Source: Solimonas sp. SE-A11 (lineage in GTDB: Bacteria; Pseudomonadota; Gammaproteobacteria; Nevskiales; Nevskiaceae). From it: a stretch of DNA of 64,000 nt. Positions 8,935-22,823 of this stretch are shown in pieces. Numbering within the stretch: position 1 is the first letter of the stretch; every line of letters begins with the position of its first letter. The stretch is taken from contig NZ_JAUASX010000019.1 of assembly GCF_030345715.1 (NCBI RefSeq), forward strand, positions 38,592 through 102,591, written 5' to 3'. Under the pieces are notes generated by a model. The model was given only the letters and a program-made list of their open reading frames with translations. It was not told where the DNA came from and did no database searches. The translations under genes were made by a program, and so were the position numbers.

Positions 8935-9221
8935 CGACCACCATCGTCGTGCATCTGCCGGCACATCGCGCCATGGCATTGAAACTGCAGCCGCAAGAAC
9001 CTGATGCGGCCGCGGCCTACGACCAGAATATCGTTGGCTACATGCAGTTCCTCAAGGACCAGGCGCAACGTGCCGGCCATGCGGTGACCGCAGACCAGCA
9101 GGATTTCGGCCCGATATTCTCGATAGATGAGAGTAGCCATGCCGACAAGCTCGCCGCGCACGCCTGGCTGGAATCGCAACCGGATATCTGGAACTGGATG
9201 CCCTCCGCGTCCATTCGCTGA
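8931..9221 (+). CDS. hypothetical protein, 96 residues
   Basis: Starts MTTTIVVHLPAHRAMALKL. It is a soluble-looking, acidic protein with AHAWLESQPDIWNWMPS near the end. No family is recognised. The start overlaps the stop of the preceding 57-codon ORF by four bases, suggesting translational coupling. It lies about 210 bases before glgE on the same strand, and that gap shows no clear terminator, so a link to the alpha-glucan operon is possible but unproven. Confidence 0.5.
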   Translation: MTTTIVVHLPAHRAMALKLQPQEPDAAAAYDQNIVGYMQFLKDQAQRAGHAVTADQQDFGPIFSIDESSHADKLAAHAWLESQPDIWNWMPSASIR

Positions 9222-9434
9222 GTCGTCCTTGCGTTGAAATCGTGCTCGCAGCGCCATGCAGGCTGCATGAACGCCCATGCAAGTTGCACCGGCCAATCGA
9301 AGCTCATCGGCCGACCATGATTGCATCCATATGTAAGCGTTGATCTTTTTCCTTGGCCCGCCCCTTGCCTGACAAGGTCCCAGACCTGGCGCGGCAAGCG
9401 GGGTGTCTGCATGCCCACTGCCGCAGGAGAACGA

Positions 9435-11381
9435 ATGACAAAAAACAGGAATGGCGGCGCATCGGTCGTGGAAGCGGTATGCGCTCCGCGCATTGCCATC
9501 GAGCGCATCTCGCCCCAGGTAGATGAAGGGCGCTGGCCGGCGAAGGCCACCCTGCGCCAGGCGGTGACCGTAGAGGCCGATATCTTCATCGACGGACATG
9601 CGCAACTTGCCGTCAGCCTGGTGACGCCGCAGGCACGGGTGCCTATGCGCATCCTGGGTAACGACCGCTGGCGTGCCGTGATCGTGCCGCTGGGCCTCGG
9701 CCCGCAGCGTTGGTGCATCGAAGCCTGGCTGGATCGTTGGCAGGGTTTTCGCAGCGAACTGTCGAAGAAGCGCGATGCCCGACTGGGCTTGCAACTCGAG
9801 ACCCAGGAAGGCATCGCCTTGCTGCAGCAGATCGCCAAGGAATCGTCCGCCAAGGCACTTGCGCCCTGGCTGGCCAAGCTGCAAGGCGCCCAGGATGCAG
9901 TCGCGCTGCTGCTCGACGAAGAGTTGGCGCAGCAGGTCGCGGCCGTCGATTCCCGCCCCTTCCTGGTCAACGCAGAATTCGTGATGGACGTGGAGCGCGA
10001 GCGCGCCGGCTTTGCCAGCTGGTACGAGCTGTTTCCTCGTTCGCTTGCATCGGATGCGCATCACCACGGGAGCTTCGACGATGTCATCGCGCGCTTGCCG
10101 GCGATCAAAGCGATGGGCTTCGACGTGCTGTATTTCCCGCCGATCCATCCTATCGGACTCAAGCATCGCAAGGGCCGTAACAATGCCCTGCACGCGGGCC
10201 CCGGCGAACCTGGCAGCCCCTACGCCATCGGCAGCGTCGACGGCGGACATGAAGCAGTCCACCCTCAACTGGGTGGAATCGCCGGCTTCCGCCGCCTGAG
10301 CGAGGCCGCTGAGGCGCAAGGTCTGGAACTGGCGCTGGACTTCGCGGTGCAATGCTCGCCGGATCATCCCTGGCTGACGCAGCATCCCGAATGGTTCTCC
10401 TGGCGCCCCGACGGCAGCATCCGCTACGCCGAGAATCCGCCCAAGAAGTACGAGGACATCGTCAACGTCGACTTCTATGCCGAAGGCGCCACGCCTTCGC
10501 TGTGGCTGGCCTTGCGCGATGTGATCCAGGGTTGGATCGACGAGGGCGTGAAGATCTTCCGTGTCGACAATCCCCACACCAAGCCACTGCCCTTCTGGCA
10601 ATGGCTGATCGCCGACATCCGCTCGCGGCATCCAGAAGCCATCTTCCTTTCGGAGGCCTTCACCCGCCCCGCGATGATGTATCGCCTAGCCAAGATCGGC
10701 TTCCAGCAAAGTTATACCTACTTCACCTGGCGCAACGACAAGCGCGAGCTGACCCAGTACCTTACCGAGCTGACGCAGGGGCCGCCCAAGGACTTCTACC
10801 GGCCGCATTTCTTCGTCAACACGCCGGACATCAATCCCTATTTCCTGCAGACCTCGGGCCGACCCGGCTTCATGATCCGCGCTGCGCTGGCCACGACGCT
10901 GTCCGGCCTTTGGGGCATGTACAGCGGCTTCGAGCTCTGTGAATCGGCGGCACTCCATGGCAAGGAGGAATACCTGGACTCGGAGAAGTACGAGATCCGT
11001 CCTCGCGACTGGCAGGCGCCGGGCAATATCGTTGCCGAGATCACCCGGCTCAACCGCATCCGCCGCGAGAATCCAGCGCTGCAGACGCACCTCGGCGTGA
11101 AGTTCTACAACGCCTTCAACGACCAGGTGCTGTACTTCGGCAAGGCCACGCCAGATCGCAGCAACTTCATCCTCTGCGCCATAAGCCTCGACCCGCATCG
11201 TATCCAGGAGACGCAGTTCGAGGCGCCGCTCTGGGAGTTCGGCCTGCCCGACCATGGCGTGCTGGACGTGGAGGAGCTGATGCGCGGCAGCCGCTTCAGC
11301 TGGTTCGGGAAGATGCAGCACTGGCGTTTCATCCCGCAGGAACTGCCGTTCGCCATCTGGCGCATACGGCCACGCTCATAG
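9435..11381 (+). CDS. glgE: alpha-1,4-glucan:maltose-1-phosphate maltosyltransferase
   Basis: 648 residues of the GH13 GlgE type. It transfers maltosyl units from alpha-maltose-1-phosphate to the non-reducing end of alpha-1,4-glucans. The N-terminus (IAIERISPQVDEGRWPAKAT) matches the family's opening domain. The nucleophile is Asp378 in FRVDNPHTKPLPFW and the acid/base is Glu407 in FLSEAFTRP; the 29-residue spacing equals that of the Streptomyces enzyme. The start is set by AGGAGA a few bases before the ATG at 9435; in-frame codons upstream look non-coding. It opens an operon with the treS-mak fusion 11 bases downstream, whose product makes its substrate. Confidence 0.95.
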   Translation: MTKNRNGGASVVEAVCAPRIAIERISPQVDEGRWPAKATLRQAVTVEADIFIDGHAQLAVSLVTPQARVPMRILGNDRWRAVIVPLGLGPQRWCIEAWLDRWQGFRSELSKKRDARLGLQLETQEGIALLQQIAKESSAKALAPWLAKLQGAQDAVALLLDEELAQQVAAVDSRPFLVNAEFVMDVERERAGFASWYELFPRSLASDAHHHGSFDDVIARLPAIKAMGFDVLYFPPIHPIGLKHRKGRNNALHAGPGEPGSPYAIGSVDGGHEAVHPQLGGIAGFRRLSEAAEAQGLELALDFAVQCSPDHPWLTQHPEWFSWRPDGSIRYAENPPKKYEDIVNVDFYAEGATPSLWLALRDVIQGWIDEGVKIFRVDNPHTKPLPFWQWLIADIRSRHPEAIFLSEAFTRPAMMYRLAKIGFQQSYTYFTWRNDKRELTQYLTELTQGPPKDFYRPHFFVNTPDINPYFLQTSGRPGFMIRAALATTLSGLWGMYSGFELCESAALHGKEEYLDSEKYEIRPRDWQAPGNIVAEITRLNRIRRENPALQTHLGVKFYNAFNDQVLYFGKATPDRSNFILCAISLDPHRIQETQFEAPLWEFGLPDHGVLDVEELMRGSRFSWFGKMQHWRFIPQELPFAIWRIRPRS

Positions 11382-11392
11382 GGAAGGCATTC

Positions 11393-14664
<3,272 letters not shown>

Positions 14665-14668
<4 letters not shown>

Positions 14669-16869
14669 GGGCGCGCGACTCCAGCCTGTTCCTCCCCGCG
14701 GAGCAGGCCCAGGCATTGGCCGAAGGCCGACTCGGCGATCCTTTCGCCGCGCTGGGGCCCCATGAGGATGGGAATAACGTGGTGCTGCGCTGCTTCCTGC
14801 CCGGCGCCGAGGAGGTGGCCGCGGTGGACGAGAGCGGCGTGCTCGCGGTGCTCAAGCCCTTGCAGGTGCCGGGGCTGTTCGCCGGCCGCATCCCGCCGGC
14901 TCACCGCTACCGGCTGCGCATCCACTGGCCAGGCGGTGGCGTGCAGGAGACCGAGGACCCCTATGCCTTCGGCCTTCTGCTGGGCGAACTGGACCTGCAC
15001 CTGATCGGCGAAGGCCGTCATTACCGCCTCGGAAGCTGCCTGGGCGCGCAGCACGCCATCGTCGGCGGCGTGCCGGGCATCCGCTTCGCGGTATGGGCGC
15101 CCAACGCGCAGCGCGTATCGGTGATCGGCGACTTCAACCACTGGGACGGCCGGCGGCACCCGATGCGCCTGCGCCGGGGTAGCGGCATCTGGGAACTGTT
15201 CCTGCCGCGCCTCGCCACCGGAAGCCTGTACAAGTATGAATTGCTGGATGCGCTCGGACAGGTCGTGCAGAAGGCCGACCCCGTTGCGCTGCAGACCGAG
15301 CGCCCACCGCAGACCGCCTCCATCGTGGCCGCGGAGCGCCCCTACGACTGGACCGACGATGCCTGGATGGCCGGACGGGAAGCGTGCCAGTCGCCGCAGG
15401 CGCCGATCGCCGTGTACGAGCTGCATGCTAGCTCCTGGCGCAAGGGTGAGACGCCGGACTGGGACGCCCTGGCCGAACGCCTGATCCCCTATGTGCAGGA
15501 CCTCGGCTTCACGCATATCGAACTGTTGCCGATCACCGCCCATCCCTTCGGCGGCTCCTGGGGATACCAGCCCCTGGGCATGTTCGCCCCGCAGGCGGAC
15601 ATGGGCGAACCGGAGGCCCTCAAGCGTTTCATCGACCGCGCCCACTCTGCCGGTCTCGGCGTGCTGGCGGACTGGGTGCCGGCGCACTTTCCCAGCGATC
15701 CGCATGGGCTGGCGCGCTTCGACGGCACCGCGCTGTACGAACATGAGGATCCTCGCGAGGGCTATCACCAGGACTGGAACACGCTGATCTACAACTTCGG
15801 CCGGCGCGAGGTACAGGGCTTCCTGATCGCCAGCGCACTGCACTGGCTGCAGGAGTTCCACCTCGACGGGCTGCGCGTCGACGCGGTGGCGTCGATGCTC
15901 TACCGCGACTACTCGCGCAAGCCCGGCGAGTGGGTACCCAACCGCTATGGCGGGCGCGAGAACCTGGAGGCCGTCGAGTTCCTGCGGCATCTCAACGAGG
16001 TGGTCGCGGCGCGCTGTCCCGGCGCCATCGTCGTCGCCGAGGAGTCCACCGCCTGGCCCGGCGTGACGCATGCGATCCAGGACGGCGGTCTCGGCTTCTC
16101 CTACAAGTGGAACATGGGCTGGATGCACGACACCCTGCAGTACATCCAGCGCGATCCACTGCATCGCGCCCATCATCATGATGGCATTGGCTTCGGCCTG
16201 GTCTATGCCTTCTCCGAGCGCTTCATGCTGCCGCTGTCCCACGACGAAGTGGTGCACGGCAAGGGTTCCATGATCGGCAAGATGCCGGGTGACCGCTGGC
16301 AGCAGTTCGCCAACCTACGCGCCTACTACGGTTTCATGTGGTCGCACCCCGGCAAGAAGTTGCTGTTCATGGGCGGCGAACTGGCACAGCCTCGGGAGTG
16401 GAACCACGATGCCAGCCTGGACTGGGCCTTGCTGGAAGACCCGCTGCATCGCGGCGTCCACGACCTGCTGCGCGATCTCAACCGCATCTATCGCGAACAG
16501 CCGGCATTGCACGAATGCGACTGCGAGGGCTCGGGCTTCCACTGGATCGTCAGCGACGATCGCCAGAACAGCGTCTTCGCCTGGTACCGCGCCGGGCACC
16601 TGGCCGCACCGCCGGTGATCGCCATCAGCAACTTCACGCCGGTGCCGCGCCATGGCTACCGCCTGGGCGCGCCGCGCGCGGGACGCTGGCGCGAAATCCT
16701 CAACAGCGATGCCGCGATCTATGGCGGCTCCGGTGTCGGCAGCGGCGGCGAGTGCCAGGCCGACCCGCAGCCGAGCCATGGCCAACCTTACTCGCTGACC
16801 CTCACGCTGCCACCGCTAGCCACGCTGCTGCTGGCCTGGGAGCCGCAGGAGGCATCGCCGCATGTCTGA
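14665..16869 (+). CDS. glgB: 1,4-alpha-glucan branching enzyme
   Basis: 734 residues, close to the 728 of Escherichia coli GlgB and with the same order of N1 domain, CBM48 ([20 protein letters not shown]), GH13 core and C-terminal beta domain. The nucleophile is Asp406 in [17 protein letters not shown] and the acid/base is Glu459 in [13 protein letters not shown]; the E. coli equivalents are 405 and 458. It makes alpha-1,6 branches in the glucan elongated by GlgE. The gene starts inside the treS-mak stop codon and overlaps glgX by eight bases. Confidence 0.96.
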
Positions 16870-18973
16870 TCTGCCCGACCGCCTGTTGCGCTGCTCCTCC
16901 AGCCCGCTAGGCGCCCAGTTCGACGGCCGCGGCACCTGCTTCTCGGTGTTCTCCGAGCATGCCGAAAAGGTCGAGCTCTGCCTGTTCGACGGCAATGGCC
17001 GCCACGAGATCTCCCGGCTGGCGATGCCGGATTGCACGGATGGCATCTGGTACGGCTACCTGCCCCATGCACGGCCCGGCCAGCTTTATGGCTACCGCGC
17101 CAGCGGCCCCTACGAGCCGAAACAGGGCCATCGCTTCAATCCGAACAAGCTGCTGCTGGATCCCTACGCGCGCCGCCTGCACGGTTCACTGCAGTGGCAC
17201 GATGCGCTCTACGGCTATCACATCGGCTCGCCCAGGGCCGACCTGTCCTTCGACCGCCGTGACAGCGCCGCCTACATGCCCAAGGGTGTGGTCTGGGAGG
17301 AGCACTTCGACTGGGGCAACGATCACCCGCCGCGCATTCCGTGGTCCGAAACCGTGATCTACGAGATGCACCTGCGCGGCTTCAGCAAGCGGCGCGAAGA
17401 CCTGCCCGAGCATGACCGCGGCAGCTTCGGCGCTCTGGGGCATCCCGCCACGATCGACTATCTCAAGCAGCTCGGCATTACCGCCGTCGAGCTGCTGCCG
17501 ATACACGCCTTCGCCAAGGACCGTCACCTGCTGGAGAACGGCCTGACCAATTACTGGGGCTACAACACACTGTCCTGGTTCGCACCGGAAGAGGCCTATC
17601 TCTCCGACGGCACCCTCGGCCAGATCAAGTGGGCGGTGAAGCAACTGCACGCAGCCGGCATCGAGGTGCTGCTCGACGTGGTCTACAACCACAGCTGCGA
17701 AGGCAGCGAGCTGGGACCCACCTTGTCCCTGCGCGGCTTCGACAATGCGGTGTACTACCGGCTGATGCCGGACGAACCGCGCTACCACATCAACGACACC
17801 GGCTGCGGCAACACCCTGGACTTCTCGCAGCGGCGCGTTATCCAGATGGTGATGGATTCGCTGCGCTACTGGGTGCAGGAATTCCACGTCGATGGTTTCC
17901 GCTTCGACCTGGGCGTCAGCCTGGGACGCGAGCCCTCAGGCTTCGATCCGGGCGCCGGCTTCTTCGACGCCCTGATGCAGGATCCCGTGCTGTCGCGCGT
18001 CAAGCTGATCTCCGAACCCTGGGACGTCGGCCCCGGCGGTTACCAGATCGGCCAGCATCCCCCGGGCTTCAGCGAGTGGAACGGCATGTTCCGCGATGAC
18101 CTGCGCCGCTACTGGCGCGGCGACCCCAACCAGCGGGCGGCGCTGGCCGCAAGACTGCAGGGTTCGGCCGACCTGTTCGACCATCACCGCCGCCGCCCCT
18201 GGGCCAGCATCAACTTCATCACCGCCCACGACGGCTTCACGCTGAACGACCTGGTGAGCTACGCGCAGAAGCACAACGAGGCCAACGGCGAAGACAACCG
18301 TGACGGCGCCGACCATAACGACAGCCACAACTGGGGCGCCGAGGGTCCCACCGAGGAGCCGCGCATCCTGCTGCGCCGCGAGCGCCTGCGGCGCAGCATG
18401 CTCGCCACGCTGCTGTTCGCCCACGGCACGCCGATGCTGCTGGCCGGTGACGAGTTCGGCCAGACCCAGGGCGGCAACAACAACACCTACTGCCAGGACA
18501 ACGAAACAGCCTGGCTCGACTGGTCGCTGCTGCAGCAGGACGACGGCCGTGCCCTGCACGATTTCGTCGCTCGCCTGATCCGCCTGCGGCGGCAGTATCC
18601 GCTGTTGCGTGCGGACTATTACCAGCACGCCCAGATCGAGGTGGTGCCGGGCCTGCGCGACGTGGGCTGGTTCGACGAAAGCGGCAATGAACTGCAGGGC
18701 GAGGACTGGCAGAACGGCATGGCCAGGCTACTGATGGTACGCCGGGCGCGACGCTGCGAGGACGGCAGCGTCGAAGCGATGCTGCTGCTGAGCAACGCCG
18801 ATATCGCCGAGCACCGGTTCCACCTGCCGCAGCCCGCCCTGTCCTGGCGCTTGGTAGTCGATACCCGCGAACCCTCCAAGCCGGAAGACCCCTTGAGCGA
18901 TCAGCATTACGACGTCTACCGCCGCAGCCTGGTCCTGTTGCTCGCCCAATTCCAGCCGGAAGCCGGCCCATGA
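16862..18973 (+). CDS. glgX: glycogen debranching enzyme (GlgX/TreX type)
   Basis: 703 residues with an N-terminal CBM48 ([20 protein letters not shown]) and a GH13_11 core: [20 protein letters not shown], nucleophile Asp349 in [15 protein letters not shown], acid/base Glu385 in [16 protein letters not shown]. It hydrolyses alpha-1,6 branches. In gene clusters with treY and treZ this family is often called TreX, because linear chains are the substrate for TreY. It overlaps glgB by eight bases and treZ by four, so all three are probably translated together. Confidence 0.95.
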   Translation: MSDLPDRLLRCSSSPLGAQFDGRGTCFSVFSEHAEKVELCLFDGNGRHEISRLAMPDCTDGIWYGYLPHARPGQLYGYRASGPYEPKQGHRFNPNKLLLDPYARRLHGSLQWHDALYGYHIGSPRADLSFDRRDSAAYMPKGVVWEEHFDWGNDHPPRIPWSETVIYEMHLRGFSKRREDLPEHDRGSFGALGHPATIDYLKQLGITAVELLPIHAFAKDRHLLENGLTNYWGYNTLSWFAPEEAYLSDGTLGQIKWAVKQLHAAGIEVLLDVVYNHSCEGSELGPTLSLRGFDNAVYYRLMPDEPRYHINDTGCGNTLDFSQRRVIQMVMDSLRYWVQEFHVDGFRFDLGVSLGREPSGFDPGAGFFDALMQDPVLSRVKLISEPWDVGPGGYQIGQHPPGFSEWNGMFRDDLRRYWRGDPNQRAALAARLQGSADLFDHHRRRPWASINFITAHDGFTLNDLVSYAQKHNEANGEDNRDGADHNDSHNWGAEGPTEEPRILLRRERLRRSMLATLLFAHGTPMLLAGDEFGQTQGGNNNTYCQDNETAWLDWSLLQQDDGRALHDFVARLIRLRRQYPLLRADYYQHAQIEVVPGLRDVGWFDESGNELQGEDWQNGMARLLMVRRARRCEDGSVEAMLLLSNADIAEHRFHLPQPALSWRLVVDTREPSKPEDPLSDQHYDVYRRSLVLLLAQFQPEAGP

Positions 18974-20748
18974 CGGCGCGCCACGGGCACCGCCTGCCCT
19001 TCGGTGCCAGCCTGTTGGCCGACGGCCTCACCTCCTTCCGCCTGTGGGCACCGGGCGTGGATGCCGTAGACCTGCTGGTCGACGGTCAGGCGCCGCACCC
19101 GATGCGTCGGGAGCCTGATGGCTGGGTCGCGCTGGAGGCGCCCTGCGGCGCCGGTGCGCAATACCTGTTCCGCCTGCCGGATGGACGCGAGGTGCCGGAC
19201 CCCGCCTCGCGCTTCCAGCCGCGCGATGTCGCAGGCCCCAGCGAAGTGATCGACCCTCTGGCCTACGAATGGCAGCAGGACGACTGGATCGGCCGCCCCT
19301 GGACCGAGGCCGTGATCTACGAACTGCACGTCGGCGCCTGCGGCGGCTACGACGGCGTGCGCGAGCGGCTGCCCGAGTTGGCCGAGCTGGGCATCACCGC
19401 GATCGAGTTGATGCCGGTCGCGGATTTCGCCGGCAGTCGCAACTGGGGTTATGACGGCGTGCTGCCGTTTGCGCCCGATTCGGCTTACGGCCGCCCGGAG
19501 CAACTCAAGCAATTGATCGATGCCGCGCATGGCCTCGGCATCATGGTGCTGCTCGACGTGGTCTACAACCACTTCGGCCCCGAGGGCAATCACCTGTCGT
19601 CCTATGCGCCGCCGTTCTTCCGCGAGGACCGGCAGACGCCGTGGGGCGCCGCCATCGACTTTCGCCGGCCGGAGGTGCGCAGCTACTTTATCGAGAACGC
19701 GCTGTACTGGCTGGAGGAGTACCGCTTCGACGGCCTGCGCCTGGATGCCGTGCATGCAATTCACGACCACAGCTTCATCGCCGAGCTCGGTGCCCTGCTA
19801 CGCCAGCGCGTCGGTCCGGCCCGCCACATCCACCTCGTGCTGGAGAACGAGCGCAACGAGGCCCATCACCTGCAGGGCAGCTACTCCGCGCAATGGAACG
19901 ACGACATCCACAACGCCATCCATGTGCTGCTGACCGGCGAGCGCGAAGGCTACTACGCCAACTATTCCGAAGCGCCCGCCGCACATCTGGCCCGCTGTCT
20001 CGGCGAGGGCTTCGCCTACCAGGGAGAGCCCTCGCCCAGTCATGGCGGGGCCCCGCGCGGCAGCGACAGCCGCGCACTGGCGCCCTACTCCTTCGTCTTC
20101 TTTCTGCAGAACCACGATCAGATCGGCAACCGCGCGCTGGGGGAGCGGCTGACAGTGCTGGCGCATCCCGAATCGCTGCGCGCCGCCATCGCGCTGCAAC
20201 TGCTCAGTCCGCAGATTCCGCTGCTGTTCATGGGCGAGGAATGGGGCAGCCGCCGCCCCTTCCTGTTCTTCACCGACTTCCAGGGCGAGCTGGCCGAGGC
20301 GGTGCGCGAAGGCCGCCGGCGCGAATTCGCCTCCTTCAGTGCATTCAGCAGCGACAAGGCGCGCGCCGCCATTCCCGATCCCAACGACGAAGCCACGTTC
20401 CGGCGCTCCACCGCCGATCCCGCCGAGGCCACCGATCCGGCGCAACGCGCACGCCGGCTCGAGATGGGCCGCCTGCTGGCGCTGCGCCAGGATCGGCTGG
20501 TACCGCGGCTGCCCGGCAGCCGCAGCCTGGGGGCTGAAGTGCTGTCGGACGGCGCGGTGCATGCGGCCTGGCGACTGGGAGACGGCTCGGTGCTGCAGGT
20601 CTGGGTCAATCTCCACGAAACGCCGGTGCCGGTGCCGCCGCAGGCCGGAAGGCTGCTCTACGGCACCGCACCCGACCTGGCCACCGCACTGGCGGCAGGC
20701 CAACTGCCGGGTCGGCGCTGTGCCGTCTATCTCCAGGAGTCGCCATGA
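18970..20748 (+). CDS. treZ: malto-oligosyltrehalose trehalohydrolase
   Basis: 592 residues. A CBM48-like N-terminal domain (LTSFRLWAPGVDAVDLLVDG) precedes a GH13 core with YELHVGACGGYDGVRERLPE, nucleophile Asp259 in FDGLRLDAVHAIHDHS and acid/base Glu292 in LVLENERNEAHHL. The NEAHHL-type segment after the Glu is characteristic of TreZ. It releases trehalose from the maltooligosyltrehalose made by TreY, whose gene ends the operon with malQ between. It overlaps glgX and malQ by four bases each. Confidence 0.95.
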   Translation: MTARHGHRLPFGASLLADGLTSFRLWAPGVDAVDLLVDGQAPHPMRREPDGWVALEAPCGAGAQYLFRLPDGREVPDPASRFQPRDVAGPSEVIDPLAYEWQQDDWIGRPWTEAVIYELHVGACGGYDGVRERLPELAELGITAIELMPVADFAGSRNWGYDGVLPFAPDSAYGRPEQLKQLIDAAHGLGIMVLLDVVYNHFGPEGNHLSSYAPPFFREDRQTPWGAAIDFRRPEVRSYFIENALYWLEEYRFDGLRLDAVHAIHDHSFIAELGALLRQRVGPARHIHLVLENERNEAHHLQGSYSAQWNDDIHNAIHVLLTGEREGYYANYSEAPAAHLARCLGEGFAYQGEPSPSHGGAPRGSDSRALAPYSFVFFLQNHDQIGNRALGERLTVLAHPESLRAAIALQLLSPQIPLLFMGEEWGSRRPFLFFTDFQGELAEAVREGRRREFASFSAFSSDKARAAIPDPNDEATFRRSTADPAEATDPAQRARRLEMGRLLALRQDRLVPRLPGSRSLGAEVLSDGAVHAAWRLGDGSVLQVWVNLHETPVPVPPQAGRLLYGTAPDLATALAAGQLPGRRCAVYLQESP

Positions 20749-22823
20749 AGCTCCATGAACTGGCTGAACTGGCCGGCGTCGCGCCGCGCTGGCAGGACTG
20801 GCGCGGCGAGCAGCGCGAGGTCTCGCGCGAGAACCTGCAACGCATCCTCGGCGCGCTGGGGCTGCCCTGCGACAGCCCCTCGCGCCTGTCGGAAACGCTG
20901 GCGGAACTGCGCGGCGAGCAAGCCCGCGCGCGCCTGCCGCCGCTGGTGACCGCCTCGCTCGAAGCCGGCTTCGAGGGCCCCGCTGCCGAGCTGACGCCCG
21001 GACGCCGGCTGAAGCTGACACTGGAGCGCGGCGACATCTTGGAACTGCAGCCGGAGGACATCGGCGGTGGCCGCGCCCGGTTGCGGCCGGTGACCCTGCC
21101 CGGCTATCACCGGCTCGAACTGGCCGATCGCGAGATCACGCTGGCCGTGGCGCCGCGCCGCGGCTGCGGCATCGCCGACCTTGCTACACGGCCTCGGGTC
21201 TGGGGCCTGGCGGCGCAGCTTTACGGCCTTCGCCGTCCTGGCGACGGCGGCATCGGTGACTTCACCGCCCTGGAGGATTTCCTGCGGCAGGCGGCCGGCG
21301 CCGGCGCGGACGCCGTGGCGATCAGCCCGGTGCATGCGCAGTTCAGCGCCGACATCCATCGCTACGGGCCCTACGCGCCATCCAGCCGCCTGTTCTACAA
21401 CGTCATGCATGGCGACCCCGCCTCCCTGCTCGGTGCGGAGTTGACGGCCAGCCTGGCCCGGCAATGCGGCATCGCGGACAGTCTGTCGGAGCTGGAGACC
21501 GCGGCCCTGATCGACTGGCCTCGTGCGCAACGCCTGCGGATGCAACTGCTGCGCGCCGCGTGGTCGCAGCTGCTCCAGCGGGATGGCGGCTCCCCCGATC
21601 CGCTGATGGACGAGTGGCGGCGCTACCGCGCGGCCGGCGGCGCGGCGCTGGAAGCGCATGCCCGCTTCGAGGCGCTGCATGCGGCGCAGTTCGCGCAGCA
21701 ACGCTGGCACTGGCGCGACTGGCCAGCCGAGTTGCGCGATCCCGCGAGCGCGGCCGTCACCGAGTTCGCCCGCCGGCACGAGGACGAGGTAGCCTTCCAT
21801 GTTTTCCTGCAATGGCTGGCGGAACGTGGCCTGGCCAGCGCGCAGCGCGCCGCCAAGCAGGCTGGCATGTCGATCGGGCTCATCGGGGACCTCGCGGTGG
21901 GTAGCGACGGCGGCGGCAGCCAGGCCTGGATGCGCCAGCAGGACCTGCTGCAGGGGCTCAGCATCGGTGCACCGCCAGATGCGATCAGTGCGCTGGGCCA
22001 GGGCTGGGGCCTGGCGGCGCTGTCGCCGCGCGCATTGCAGGCGCGCGGCTACAGTGCCTTCCTGGAGATGCTGCGCGCCGCGCTGCGCCACGTCGGCGGC
22101 CTGCGCATCGATCATGTGCTGGGCCTCCAACGGCTCTGGCTGATCCCGGATGGTGGCACCGCGGCCGACGGCGCCTACCTGCGATTTCCGCAGGAAGACC
22201 TGATGCGGCTGATCGCGCTGGAGTCCTGGCGCAGCCGGGCGCTGATCGTCGGCGAGGATCTCGGGACCGTGCCGGAGGGCCTGCGCGAACGCATGCAGCA
22301 GGCCGGCCTGCTGGGCATGCGCGTGCTCTGGTTCGAGCGCGATCATGGCTACTTCATCGAGACCGCGCGCTGGAGTACGGCGACGATGGCCACCACCAGC
22401 ACGCACGACCTGCCGACCACGCGCGGCTGGTGGCAGGGCCGCGACATCGACGCGCGCGAAGCCGCTGGCCAGGGCAGCGCCGCGGATGCCGCCCGCGACC
22501 GCGAAGCGCGGGAGCAGGACCGCGGCATGCTCTGGGGAGCTTTCGAATATGCAGGGGTCGCCAGCGCGCCGAGGCCATCCGCCGAGGACGGCAGTGCGGC
22601 CATTGCACCGGCACTGCGCTTCGTCGCCCGCACCCCCTGCGAGCTGGCCCTGGTGCCGCTGGAAGACATCGCCGGCCTGGAGGAGCAGCCCAACCTGCCG
22701 GGCACGCTCGACGAACATCCCAACTGGCGGCGGCGTTTGCCGGAGCCGGCCGATCAGTTGTTGCGCCGGCCCGAGGCCCAGCAGCGTCTTTCGATCCTGC
22801 GCGAGGAGCGCGGCCCAGAATGA
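20745..22823 (+). CDS. malQ: 4-alpha-glucanotransferase (amylomaltase)
   Basis: 692 residues of GH77. It has an N-terminal helical domain, then GDGGIGDFTALEDFLRQAAG, SPVHAQFSADIHRYGPYAPS, nucleophile Asp456 in GGLRIDHVLGLQRLW, acid/base Glu504 in LIVGEDLGTVPEGL, and STHDLPTTRGWWQGRD. It moves glucan segments between chains, so it recycles the short maltodextrins left by debranching and TreZ. Its position between treZ and treY splits the two trehalose genes, but both joins are four-base ATGA overlaps. Confidence 0.95.
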   Translation: MKLHELAELAGVAPRWQDWRGEQREVSRENLQRILGALGLPCDSPSRLSETLAELRGEQARARLPPLVTASLEAGFEGPAAELTPGRRLKLTLERGDILELQPEDIGGGRARLRPVTLPGYHRLELADREITLAVAPRRGCGIADLATRPRVWGLAAQLYGLRRPGDGGIGDFTALEDFLRQAAGAGADAVAISPVHAQFSADIHRYGPYAPSSRLFYNVMHGDPASLLGAELTASLARQCGIADSLSELETAALIDWPRAQRLRMQLLRAAWSQLLQRDGGSPDPLMDEWRRYRAAGGAALEAHARFEALHAAQFAQQRWHWRDWPAELRDPASAAVTEFARRHEDEVAFHVFLQWLAERGLASAQRAAKQAGMSIGLIGDLAVGSDGGGSQAWMRQQDLLQGLSIGAPPDAISALGQGWGLAALSPRALQARGYSAFLEMLRAALRHVGGLRIDHVLGLQRLWLIPDGGTAADGAYLRFPQEDLMRLIALESWRSRALIVGEDLGTVPEGLRERMQQAGLLGMRVLWFERDHGYFIETARWSTATMATTSTHDLPTTRGWWQGRDIDAREAAGQGSAADAARDREAREQDRGMLWGAFEYAGVASAPRPSAEDGSAAIAPALRFVARTPCELALVPLEDIAGLEEQPNLPGTLDEHPNWRRRLPEPADQLLRRPEAQQRLSILREERGPE

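Noticed and set aside
8781..10631. 616-codon minus-strand frame opposite the small ORFs and glgE
   Set aside because: Antisense shadow of glgE, whose catalytic residues are all on the plus strand.
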